Below are positions 1-11,300 of a stretch of 64,000 bases of DNA, piece by piece. A program made the translations under genes and the position numbers. Source of the DNA: Oscheius sp. JU75 (lineage: Eukaryota > Nematoda > Chromadorea > Rhabditida > Rhabditidae); contig JASJZC010000004.1 of the NCBI GenBank assembly GCA_037178855.1, positions 4,712,001-4,776,000 on the forward strand. The letters run 5' to 3'. Within the stretch, counting starts at the first letter, position 1; each line of letters opens with the position of its first letter. A model generated the notes under the pieces. It did not search any database and was not told the origin of the DNA. It saw only the letters and a program-made list of their open reading frames with translations.

Positions 1-102
1 CTTTGGGACAGAAGTTAGTTTTCCATCGAAAAACAACTTTTTTCCTTCAATAAAATGTTTCAAGGAAAATACTGGCTGTCTTCTAGCGCGGAAAACCTTT
101 AC

Positions 103-284
103 CAGAGAAGAAAATCCCGATCATAATCCTCCTCAGCCGACTTCAAATGACAATCAAGACAGCGACGGACGATATCCATTGGCAGAAACAGATTGTAGCA
201 ATGACAACGGAGGCGTATGTCGACAATGATTGCCTCAGATCGAGAAACAATTATCCCTAATTCCCTCGATTCGAAGGAATCCAT
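103..284 (-). CDS. First exon of an unidentified gene (partial, runs off left edge)
   Basis: An open exon of 60 codons plus two bases starts at an ATG (282-284) placed directly after a CTTTCAG acceptor (285-291), the pattern expected at a trans-spliced nematode gene start. It ends at a GT donor at 101-102 (GTAAAG). The next exon is not recognisable in the remaining 100 bases and probably lies outside the window. The peptide begins MDSFESRELG and contains paired cysteines and histidines (CHC, then CLDCH) that could bind a metal, but I do not recognise the family. It lies on the same strand as acetyl-CoA synthetase, starting only about 207 bases after that gene's stop, with an AATAAA (minus strand) at 328-333 in the gap. 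It may be the second gene of an operon. Assignment as coding rests on exon structure only. Confidence 0.5.
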
Positions 285-491
285 CTGAAAGGATCGAAGT
301 CAGGGGACCAGTAAGAAATGCATGCAGTTTATTATTTTTCTATAATCTACAGAATGTCACGAAGTTTCAATTGTTTTGACTAAAGAGATACCAATTTTGG
401 AATTACAGGAGTGTATACCAGGCTAAATTGTATTACAGATCGGGTTACGTAAATTACAGAGAGGGAGAGATCTTTTTTCTGGGGGTGGTAT

Positions 492-3355
492 TTAGCCCTT
501 GGTGGCTCTGCCAGCAATTAGCTTCTGGATGACGGTTTCGTCGATCAGGGTCGTCGTGTCGCCAATCCCGTCCTCGGCTCCTTCGACGATCTTGCGCAGA
601 ATACGACGAGTCACCTGAATTTGAATATATATTTACCCGAACTACCTAAAAAAAAAAAAAAGCACCTTTCCAGAGCGTGTTTTCGGCAAACCGGGAGCCT
701 CTTGAATGACATCGGGGACGGCAATGGCGCCAATCTTCGAGCGGACAAATGTCTTCAGCTCGATCACGAGACTCGGTGTGAGCTTTTCATCATGATTCAG
801 CGTGACGAAGGCGTAGGGGAAGCAGCCCTTGATGTCGTGTGGCGCGGCGACGACGGCAGCTTCGGCGACCTTCTCGTGAGCGACCAGCGCACTTTCTATC
901 TCCGCCGTCGAGAGCAGATGGCCGGAGACGTTCATCAGATCATCGACACGACCCGTGATCCACAGGTAGCCATCTTCGTCACGTCGAGCTCCGTCTCCAG
1001 TGAAGTAGTACCCGTTGAACGGGGCAAAGTAAGTCTTCACGAAGCTAAAAATGGATCATTTTTCATGGAGAACAGAGTAAAACGAACCGTTGCTCATCCC
1101 CATAGACACCACGCAGCATGCCGGGCCAGGCTCTATCGAAGCAAAGGTTGCCTTCTCCCGGTCCCTCGATAATTCTTCCTTCGGCGTCAAGAAGCACCGG
1201 ATTGATACCGAAGAAGGGGAAAGTGGCCGAGCCTGGTTTCATTGGAGTGGCTCCAGGCATCGGGACGATCATGTGACCTCCAGTCTCCGTCTGCCAGTAG
1301 GTATCCACCACGGAGCATTTCTCTTTGCCTACGACCGTGTACAGCCATTTCCAGGCAGCCGGATTGATCGGCTCGCCGACGGTTCCGAGAATTTCGAGGC
1401 TGTCTCGTGATGTCTTCTCCACATGCTCGTCTCCAAGTGCCATTAAGGCACGAACGGCTGTTGGCGAGGTGTAGAGCTTGTTCACACGGTGCTTGTCGAC
1501 CACCTCCCACATTCTCGAAGACGATGGATGGGTTGGAACACCTTCGAACCAAACCCCCGTCAGTCCGTTCATCAGCGGTCCGTATAGGAGGTACGAATGA
1601 CCGGTGATCCATCCGCAGTCGGCCGTACACCAGAAGATGTCGCGTTCATTGTGCACATCGAACGTGCATTTGGTCGTGAAGTAGGCGTAGACCATGTAGC
1701 CGGCCGTCGTGTGTTGAATTCCTTTCGGCTTGCCCGTCGATCCTCTGAAAAAAGAACAATGGTAGATGACTTTTTTTTCTCTAATTGCATTCATCGACTA
1801 TCTCACACGTCTCCAGCTGTGTCAATGCCAACAAAACGCTCACTGATTTCGAAAATATCTCATTTCCTTTCCCTCCCCCCACGAGTGCGCGCTGCATATT
1901 TTTCAAAGAGAAGAAGTCGACTCGATGCGTGGCTCTCTTCCCCCACATCACAGACACAAAGATGAGAGAAGCATGGCCGCCAGCGCATTGACTACGGCTG
2001 AATCGGATATGCTGTCTTCAATCTAGGCCAGACCAGGAGGAAAACGAGCCCAATTTGGCGGAATTCAGGATCTGATAGGTCGTTTACGTCATGCTATCTA
2101 AGGAATTATGTATTCCACGACAGCTGAGCATCGAACCTTATTTGGTGAAACACCCCGTGGCCGATGATTTGTGTTCGATCAGCAACTTGCTTGCCTCTAA
2201 AAAAAGTTCCCCCTTGATCAGATATTATTGCATTAAAAGTTGCGTTCACTGTTTCAATCAGTTTTGAAGGGAAGTAAGAAGGGATCTAGGGAACGAAGTT
2301 GAACCATTTTGGGGACAATCCTAATTCAACTTTCCTAAGAGAAAGCGAGACCACGAGCTCAGAAGAAAGGTGCAAAAACAACTCACGAGGTGTAGAGCAG
2401 AAAGAGTGGGCTCTCGGCTTCCATCCATTCCACAGGCGAATCCACATTCTTATACTTTGTCATTTCCGTCTCGTAGACGTAGTCAATGGACGTCGGCACG
2501 TAAGGCTCTGGCCGGGAAGCTCCTTCCGGGAGGGTCACTCTCTTGAGATGCTCGACAACGACGACAGATTCCACCTTGACGTCTTCATTGCTAGCAAAAA
2601 CGACGGCAGCATCGCTGATGGCCTTCAGATCGACATATTTCGAGCCGCGGAAGACGCCGTCGGCTGTCACGATTACTCGACACTTGGCGTCAACAACCCG
2701 AGCTGCTAGGGATTCGGCAGAAAATCCGGCAAAGACGACCGAATGCATCGCGCCTATAAACAAAAGTACTTTTGAATAAACAGAAAGTTGACTAACCGAT
2801 ACGAACACAGGCCAGCATGGCCACAGCCAGTTCCATGACCATCGGTAGATAGAGAGCCACGACATCGCCTCGCTTCACTCCATGCGCACGAAGGACGGCA
2901 GAAAAATTGACGACTTGCTCGTGGAGCTCGCGGTAGGTGATCTGGTACGAGTCGGAGGGCTCATTTCCTTCCCAGATGTAGGCAACTTTGTCTCCTAGTC
3001 CACGTTGAATGTTTCTCTCGAGGCAGTTGTAGGCGATGTTCGTACGGCATCCGTCCATGAAACGGCAGAAGATCTTGCCCTTCTTGGCATCGAAATTGTA
3101 CTCGAGGCCCTTGGAAGAAGTTTTCTCGAAGTAGAGCTCGGCCGCGACAGTCTTCCAGAAGGCATCGGAGTCGTTGATAGAGCTGCGGTACATTTCATGG
3201 TAGGACGGAAGGCCGGAGACGTGAGCGCCGGCTAGAAGGGGAGCGGGTGGGAGAAAAACCTTAAAGAAGCCTTGATTATGTCAAAATATTATAAAACTAA
3301 CCTCTTCGGCTGGTGTCGTGCTGCGTAAGTCGAACTTCACACGAGAATCGGACAT
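492..3355 (-). CDS. Acetyl-CoA synthetase (AMP-forming)
   Basis: Converts acetate, ATP and CoA to acetyl-CoA, AMP and pyrophosphate. The model joins exons 3355-3302, 3259-2797, 2753-2387, 1744-1088, 1044-666 and 614-492 into 680 residues, the usual family size. The N-terminal part shows the family motif AHVSGL..Y.EMY, the phosphate-binding loop [11 protein letters not shown] lies near residue 293 (split by an intron), [10 protein letters not shown] is the A5 motif, and RSGKV near residue 640 carries the lysine regulated by acetylation in this family. Introns are 42-51 bases except the 642-base third one. The reading frame is open upstream of the chosen ATG back to an ATG at 3535, so a longer N-terminus with basic residues (possible mitochondrial isoform) cannot be excluded. 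A minus-strand AATAAA at 328-333 is the likely poly(A) signal. Divergent from the BRCA1 homologue. Confidence 0.95.
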
Positions 3356-4067
3356 TCCAAAGACGAGACAACGGCTGGACCAAAGGCAACCTGGAAACTT
3401 GTTGTCTTTTGAAAAGAAGAGGCTAAAGGAGCTTTTTCTCGAGGGAATAATGTGTATATCGAGAGCGACGAGGATACGTGAGGATCGCATGACAAAGAGC
3501 TCAACAACAGCAGCAAAAAGGGAAAGGGAGAACAATAGTGCGGTAAAGGGTGGTCCGCCCCGGGGTTTCCCTTTTCACTTTATCTGATCGTTCGATGTCG
3601 CCTCTCGGGCCAGACAAAGTGCAGAGATCTTTTCGGGGTGGCCTAGACTTGGGGAGGGGGAAATAGGGGAAGGACACAGCCGGCTGGCTGGCCGGCAGCA
3701 GCGCAGAATGCCTCCCTCCGGCCGCTCGGGAAAGAGGCGGAGTTAGCGCCTTTCGCACGTAAATGTGACACACGGCAAAACTAGCGCCAACATTTAATTT
3801 TTGAACATTGCTTGCCCACGAATATCCTCTTTCTCAAGACTTTTTTTTCGCCAGCATTACTTTTCCCTTATCTGGCTACTACTGCGTGCAGAATACTTCA
3901 AACAACTACAAAACAGAAGGCAATCGCTGTATACTCTTACAACAATTCGCTAAAAACGACTGTTTTGCTTTATCTCAGTTTTCTGGAGAGCTTTCATTGT
4001 TCCCCATTTCTTTTATGTTCTTTACTTCTAACAACATGTAAACATTCAGGTAATCTAGCTTCACCAC
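3356..4067. promoter_or_regulatory. Divergent intergenic region between ACS and BRCA1 homologue
   Basis: This 712-base gap separates two genes transcribed away from each other, so it should hold both promoters. A TTTCCAG on the minus strand near 3389-3395 and an ACATTCAG on the plus strand ending at 4049 could be spliced-leader acceptors for ACS and BRCA1 respectively. The stretch 3560-3740 is G+C rich compared with the flanks. No repeat, RNA gene or convincing extra exon was seen. Confidence 0.45.
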
Positions 4068-7000
4068 ATGGACAAACCGTGTGGCTCGGCAGAACACTAT
4101 CTCTGCGAGCTCAATGACGTTCTTGTGCAGCTCCAAGCTATCCTCAAATGCAGCATTTGGTAGGTTTTTCACCATTATTTTAGTTTATATTCACCTGGTC
4201 TATCCATGGCGTGTCCTTCGGTCAGCAAAATGTCAGTAGTTCCATTCATCATGCACGTAAATCTCTAAACTCTTTCTACTTTCTCCAATGGCAGTGTTAC
4301 TAAAAGCGACGCTAGTCTTTTAGAGACTATTCTGGGAAGCATTTTCCTAGCATTACCTTGTTCCTCAAGAAATAACTTCCGTATTAGTTTCCACTTGCCA
4401 TAATTTGTCGAATTCTAGAGGAAACTTTCAGTTGTTCGACCCTTCGAGATCCCGTGACTCTGAGCTGCACCCATGCCTTTTGCAAAGAGTGCATCGAGGG
4501 TGTCTTCCAGAGAAGAAGTTCCATCGAATGTCCCATGTGCCGGAAGGTCATCAACAGAAGGTACATTGGTTGGCATTTCCTCTTGAAAACGACTTCTAGA
4601 GGTGCAAGAGCACCCTCCGAACACATCGACAGCATTACATCGATGTTTCTCCAAGTGGTGAAGAATTTCAAAGGGGAGCTGAAGGAGACCAATACGATCC
4701 CGAAGGATAAGTTCATTATGGAGAGTCAGGCGATGACACAGGTCACGGACAGTCCTCTGCGACAGATCAACCTCAAGGAGTCTACAATTACTACGGTAGG
4801 CAGTTTTTCTGTTTTTTTTTGCATACAATGAATTCAGCGGAAGAAGAGGAAAATTGACGCTCTTGACATGGTGGCAAGTAAGCTGGCCCGAATTGAGGAA
4901 TCAGACGGCTTTACGGTTCCGGTGGTACCAGAAAGAGCGAAAGACGATGAAAAACAGCAGCTAGTAGGTTTTTTCCCAATTTTATAAAGTTTCTTAGAAG
5001 AACAAGAGAAGAGGAGCCACTGCCAGGACCCTCCAGCTGTCCGATCCAATTCCGGACTCTCCCATGGCTAAAATGAAAGGAATCCACGTCAAATTGGAGC
5101 CAGTTGGCAAGCCACCACCATATCCAGTAGCGACTGTTGCATCTTCTTCCCGTGTCACAAGGAGCAAGGTTTTTTTTTTCGATTCATTCTGTAATGAGCT
5201 CCTTTCAGAGCCGAGAATCGTCAGCCACTCTCTCTCCTACAAAGCAGGTCGAAAAGGCGAAGTCTCTGCCGAGAAAAATATCACAGGCCACTGCAAACAT
5301 AGCAGAAAAGTTTGGATTCGATTGCGGAGATTACCAGGTAATTTGTTGACCTTTATTGTTTTTTTTGTCACAAAAAAGCGAGAGGCTGACAACATAAGCA
5401 GGTAAATGTTATCTGAACACAAAATATCGCTTGACTTGAATTGAATGTCATCTTACATTACTGAAGCGCAGTGGTGTCCGTTTGCCTGTCTGTCTGTCTG
5501 TATCATGATGTCCGTACAATTGCCTGTCAACACTAATACCCAAAATCACTCGCATTTTTAAACAATCACATCGCGCTGTTTTTGATGAATGTCCTCTTTG
5601 GTCCATGGCCAATTTTTTAGGCTCGTTGTCGGCCATAAAGTCCCGGTTTTCAGATAAAAGGAAATACACCATCTCCTAAAGAAGAAAAGCCTGCTATTAA
5701 AGAACCCGTCTTCGAAAAACCACAAAAATCTACTCCACCACCAATTTTGAAGCCGAAATCAGAATCACGGCATACGAATACAGATTCAATTGAAGCGTTC
5801 CCCGTCCAGGTTCAATGCGATCTGATGCCCAACAATTTGAAGACGGCTATACGGAGAGAGAAAAGTGAGTATTTGACCGTTTTCACATTTTATAGCAAAT
5901 TTTCAGACGAAAATCCTTCCATGAGCGACATCAGCGCCTTCTTCTCTATCTTTCCCGAATCGCGCGAGCTCTTCAAGATGAATCTTCCAATTTTGCTTCG
6001 CGAGCTCGGGATGCGGCCCTACCACGATCCGAATACCTCAGTGAGGCTCCGGGAAGGACAGCAGACTCTCAAATGTAGATGGTTATAGATGCTTTTGATA
6101 TGAATAAGCCATTTTTAGTTGAAATAGCTGTAGACGAAGACGGAGCATACCTAAGCGACCACGACGCCACTGAAGCCATGATAAACTGCTCGATGCTCTC
6201 TTCCGAGGTAGTTTTGGGTTTTCCCTATAAGAAAATTGTTTTATAGGCTGCTCGTCCGGCTGTAAAGGAGCTTAAAAGTTGGGAAGATATCGGCTGTCAG
6301 ACAGAAGACGTGGAGAAGGAAGATGATGAAGTCGGTCTTTCTCACATTTCATTAAATTTGAAACTCTCAGGTGGTCCCGGACTCTGAAGGCTGTCAGGAG
6401 ACTGTGAAAGAGTCGAATACTGCAGGCTTTCAAACAGAGGTGCCTTATTTTATAGCTATTTTCATGATTTCAGTTCAGGAGTTTTCTGACAAACCATGTC
6501 CGATTTGTCGGGCAAAAATGAGGTCGGATGCTTGCTGTCAGACGGAAGTCATACCCTCCGTCTCCCAAACCCGTGAAAATTCCCCACAGCCCAAAATTTT
6601 AGCAAAAGGTGACTGTCCAGAGGAGGCATCCGAGGGAACGGTCGTATGTGACTCGAATAGTTTTGAAGATAATGGTGAGGCTTTTTGTTCAGGAGTGAAA
6701 TTAAAGTTCAGATTATGATGCCCCGAGAGAATTCGTAATAGCAGTGTCCCTACGGGAAAGTCCAAATGATAACTTTGTGCTGAAACAGTTCAAGGCCGTC
6801 TTCAACAACAACGTGAAGATCCAGACGGAAATCAGCTCCAAAACTACGCATTTGGTTCTCATGAATGCTCTCAGTGAGTGCCTGTTCAGTTCTCGTTATT
6901 CAAATATCCCTCTTCCACTGACAGCTGCGAACAATTTGTTGTTTCTGGTAAACTGCCACTGACTGGCAGCCTATTCTCATGTCACTTTTGTTACTGAAAT

Positions 7001-8110
7001 TACGAGTCAAGCAAAGTACTTATTCTAACTTTCGACATGGTCTGGCATGACATTTTTGCTTCGAAATCACGTGTAAAATCGCATGACGATATTCGCAGAC
7101 AGCACATAATTTGGCTTTTCCTATCTGCTTATGAAAGTCACAGTGTAAGGGAAACGTACAATTAATTTTTAGCTGAAAGAGGGAAACATAAATTATATAG
7201 ACAAGTGTTCCCGACTCGTGAATGGTAGTCGCTTTAAACTGTCTCTGACCAGTAGCCATATCTCAACGTTACAGTATGAGGGGAGACTAGAAGTATTTGC
7301 AATCTAGATTAAGAAAAAAGGTTCTCAAGAAACACAATAAAGTAAACATAAAGATAAAAGTTGAATTATGCAAGTTAATAAAGGTAATCTGTTGAATAAC
7401 AACGTTTTTTTTCTATCAACATTTTCCAGATCGAAACTACAACAAGCCGATACCAATCAGCTTCGCTGTTGCCGTCTGTCGCCGTGTTGAGGTTCTCAAC
7501 CGCAGGTGGATTCATGACTCACTTTCCAAAAAGACCCTTCTCAATACAGTATATTTTCCCTTGTAATCCTAAAAACTGACTTTTTCAGGCCGCTTACAAG
7601 GTGTCTGGACAAGATTACAAGCCCTGGTTTGTCTCTCCTAGCCTCCCATCTCCCCAAGTCTTGAGAGATTTCCGCTTTTACATTCCCCGAAAATACTTTC
7701 AAGATGAGCAAATAGAGTCCAGAGACGTGAGTTTTACTTTAGTTACAGTAACCGTAGTTTAGGCCCTGGTCCGACTTGCGATTCTCGCAGGAGCAGAGAT
7801 TTTGCGGATTGCGGATCTCCAGACCGTCCTGCCGCCACAGCAGTCCCCGAAAAACAAGTTCACGCAATTCATGAACATTTCTCGAGCCGAAAAATCGACT
7901 GTGATCATTTTTTCACCTAGATGCAGAAATCAGGATGCGGCCTATAGGCTGAAAATAGATTTTGGCATTGATGTTGGTTATTTTCTTATACAAAAATATA
8001 ATTAACCCCAGGTACTGAACGCGAATTTCATCCTGGACTCGGTGTGTCGAGGAAGCCCACAGGAAATGGATAGATATCTTGTGGATAAACGACCCTGGCT
8101 TCCATTTTGA
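4068..8110 (+). CDS. brc-1: BRCA1 homologue (RING plus tandem BRCT E3 ubiquitin ligase subunit)
   Basis: DNA-damage E3 ligase subunit expected to pair with BARD1. Exons: 4068-4159, 4432-4560, 4600-4795, 4838-4963, 4998-5168, 5209-5337, 5654-5864, 5907-6074, 6119-6207, 6247-6330, 6371-6439, 6479-6674, 6712-6873, 7430-7548, 7589-7726, 7763-7972 and 8012-8110, giving 795 residues (808 if the 39-nt intron at 4561-4599 is retained). A C3HC4 RING lies at about residues 28-70 (CSIC, CTHAFCKEC, CPMC). The C-terminus has two BRCT repeats from about residue 555: KTTHLV and RRWIHDSL in the first, NANFILDSV followed by QEMDRYL in the second. The last motif and the RING flank fit BRCA1 better than BARD1, and no ankyrin repeats are present. 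The acidic middle contains three repeats of [F/C]QTE and a CPIC motif of unknown role. Introns at 5338 and 6874 are long; the first holds a dispersed repeat. Confidence 0.9.
5461..5590 (+). repeat. Dispersed inverted-repeat element, copy in BRCA1 intron
   Basis: The start (5461-5480) matches the end sequence of the element family found at 13599, 57598 and 63107, with the core GCGCAGTGGTGTC followed by TGTCTGTCTG repeats. A weak complementary copy of that end (ATCGCGCTG) is seen near 5569-5577, suggesting a short, degraded element. The right boundary is uncertain. The insertion accounts for the unusually long 316-base intron. Confidence 0.5.
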
Positions 8111-8387
8111 CAGTTAGACGATTGGATCGTCTTGGGAATGGCTAATGACCAAGCTGACAAGATTTATTTCTGTATTTTTATACTTTAAAAGTTGACAAAT
8201 TGTAGATCTTTATGTAGAATAAGCTAGCTCCACTATTGCAATAGAAGGGGTGAGAATAAACAGTTTCACAACTCAGAATTAGTAGCACAACCTTCAAGAA
8301 ACGGAGGAGACCCTTAGTGCAGTGGAAATGGCAGTTTTCGAGAAGAGGAGAGGGAAAATTACCCGGGAGGAGAGGAAGATCTTGAAG
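8111..8387. other. Convergent 3' ends: BRCA1 homologue and astacin-like gene
   Basis: The two stop codons are 277 bases apart. A plus-strand AATAAA lies at 8255-8260 and a minus-strand AATAAA at 8163-8168. If both are used, the two 3' untranslated regions overlap by at least 90 bases as complementary RNA. No other feature was seen. Confidence 0.5.
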
Positions 8388-11300
8388 TTAGTAGACAATA
8401 AGAAGGGTCAGAGAAGAGATGAGGACGGAAAAAGCGATGGATCCGGCGGCACTCATTCCTTCGGAGTAGATACGGATTCCTGAAAGTTGGTGGGTTTTAG
8501 AGCTGTGAAGAATCGGAGGAATAGCCTGTCGGAACAGCTGTTCTGTGAGAGTCGGAGTTGAACAGTACAAGACTGACTAAAATATTTGTTCTCGCTCTAT
8601 TGAGGACAGCTCCTATTCTGGACACTTTGCGTCAAAGGCAGCATGTACTTTCAACTCCCAGTCGCCTCCTGATCATAATAAGAATTCTCGGCATTCTGTC
8701 AACACATGGTCAAGGTCTTAGGAATTTTAAGAAACAAGCTTGGCCTCAGCTATTTCTATGTCATTATGTTTTTACTTAATGTCTCATTTTGTATTTTTGT
8801 TTTTTCCGCACGTCTCTCTCAGAAGAAACGTTTTCTCAAAGTCTCCCGAACTAACTTTCTTGACTTGCCATCTTTGTGGGAGCAAAGTAACTCCCTAATT
8901 GACAATAATGGCTACAGACAGAAGAGCACTCTCACAGAGCCTTTTGGGAATTTAGAACTAGGTACCTCCAACTGCAGTTGAGCTAGTAATCTGTCAAAAA
9001 GAGCGTGGGATCATTTCTGTAATTAGCGAGCATGAACATTGGCAGCGAATCCCGTCTTCAGGTAATCTCAGCTAAACTCTGTCGAAGTTTCGCAGTTCTT
9101 ATGTCTGTCTTACCAATTTTTAGGTTTTTCTCATGCTAGTCCTCATTATTCGTTCAGCTACGATTTATGAGTGACTTACCCGTGTCGTATGCATAGTTTC
9201 CCCTCGTTTACTTCCAGACTACACAGTTATAATCGCCAGTCAATTAGCGCCTGTGAATCAAGGACACACGAACCTGGCTGTACTTTCCGCGTCGAGTAGC
9301 GGATGCTGGGTCCCTTGAAATGTCCATTCGAGAATCTGTTCGTAGTCAGCTCGATCAGCAGCCAGTTGTGAGTGGAATGAAGTTTGGTGATGTTGTTCGA
9401 ATTGTCGCATGGGATCCTGAAAGACGAGTGTTATTTCCTGTCTGTCTGATTAGACCTCCGGTCCGGATTGTCTAATTGGCCGTCTAATCGAACGGCCAGC
9501 TCCCCAATTAGTCAAGAGAGAGAGAGAGAGAGAGAGAGACTCACGCTGTTGTGATTCCCTGGGCTCCGTAGACGGCCAATTGGTCGTTGCAACGGACCAT
9601 CGGACTCAGATCCTCGTTGTCCAGGCCGAGTTCTTCGATCTCAGCGTCAATGACGGTCCACGGGTCGTCCGACTGAAAAGTCTAGTGTTTGAATCAAGTG
9701 GTAAGTGTGTCCAATTGCTACAAGCACAGTTTGAGTATGAGAACCTCTAGATAGAGTCAATAAGAGAAGTCATCACTGGTTGAATGGTAGTCTACCCTAC
9801 TGTAGTTGTAAGAGACTGGAGATGGGATGAGGACAGTGGTTTTCAAAGAAAACCAGTGGGGTCTATCAGTCTTTTAAACAGAGGTCTGATATAAGAGCTG
9901 TGTAACTGACTACCAATAAAATAGACTTAATGTCTAGCAGTCAGTCTTCAGAGCAGTCAATTGCTCATTCCTACAGATTTTTGAAAGTGTGAAATGAAAA
10001 CAGTAATAGGTTGTGTATCGTTAACAATAGAACTGTCAGTAAATTGTTAATTCTCAGGGAAGTTCATTATCTCGAACTGTTAGGATCTTAATTTGACTTA
10101 TACCAGCTCAAAGATCCTTTCCCAATCATCGAGAGTCAGTAGTCATTCCCAAGACGACCCAATCGTCTAGCTCTCAAAATGGAAGCCAGGGTCGTTTCCC
10201 CCTCCGAGCGTTCCGATTTCACTCACGAAGTGCCTACTTGATTTAATTCTCGCCGTCGATTTCATTTGCATTGCGGGGCCCGGATTTCGGAGCGGGGCAG
10301 ACCAAATTGGCCGGATGATGATGACTCAGACCCCCATATAAATGTCGGAGCAATTTGGACACGCACCTCTGAATAGAAAGGACTAGAAACTCACGCGGAT
10401 CAGCCATTGACAGAAGGTCTCCCTTTTCCTCTCACTCGGGTACGTCGAGAGAGCCACATGGCCACGATCGTCGGCATCAATGAGACCACAAGTCGAGTCG
10501 GTGAAGAAGTCCTTCTTGGTCAGGGTTTCGCAACGATCTCCGGTAAATCCGTAGCCACAACGACAGGAACAGAGACCGTCCTCGATCTTGCCGCCGTTGA
10601 GACACTCCAAGGTGCATTTGTCTGTAATTGTTGCGAGTTAGGGGCGACTTCAAAGCCATGCTATCAATCACAGTGACAGCCACCTGGCTCTATTTGGATC
10701 TCGTAATTTGGTGTTGATTGGCTTCTGGACAGGTCTTTGAATACACACAATATGTTTAGCCCGTCCTTCAAAATATATTCATGATTATCCAGCTGGTATG
10801 AGCAAAGTTGAGTCGGGCGCGCTGAAAGTTTTAGGCGTCGCGCAAAAATCCCAACTCGATGATAAGCTCAGTTTTTGAAATTTATGCAATCGTCTTTTTC
10901 CTTTATAGAGCTTTAAAATGACGCCGAATAATTTTGCTGTTACCTAACAGTACGAGAAAGTAAGACACAGTTCGAACTCTCGAACAATCACAGCCTAAGC
11001 CTAACTTGTTATTGACTGACCCAAGGTTTTGATTCGAAACAAAACATGTAGTAGTCTTTGCCCAAATGGACCATCTGTCACTATCCAGAAGACACTGATC
11101 CCTTCGCTTCTCTCTTCTTTGGTAATTAGGGCTTGTCCTTACGTCTCGGGCCATTAGGATTTGTTTTCAGGAGCCAGATGAGCCAAAGAGAGAGAGAGAC
11201 CATCAATCAATTTTTGGGGATATTTGCCTTCTACAGACACCTGTCCACCACAGGAAGCCGCTACTGCCGGGTCAAGTACTACTCAAGGTGCTCACAGGTC

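Noticed and set aside
4068..8110. Assignment of the RING-BRCT gene to BARD1
   Set aside because: No ankyrin repeats are present, and the RING flank and the second BRCT (LDSV, QEMDRYL) resemble BRCA1 more closely.
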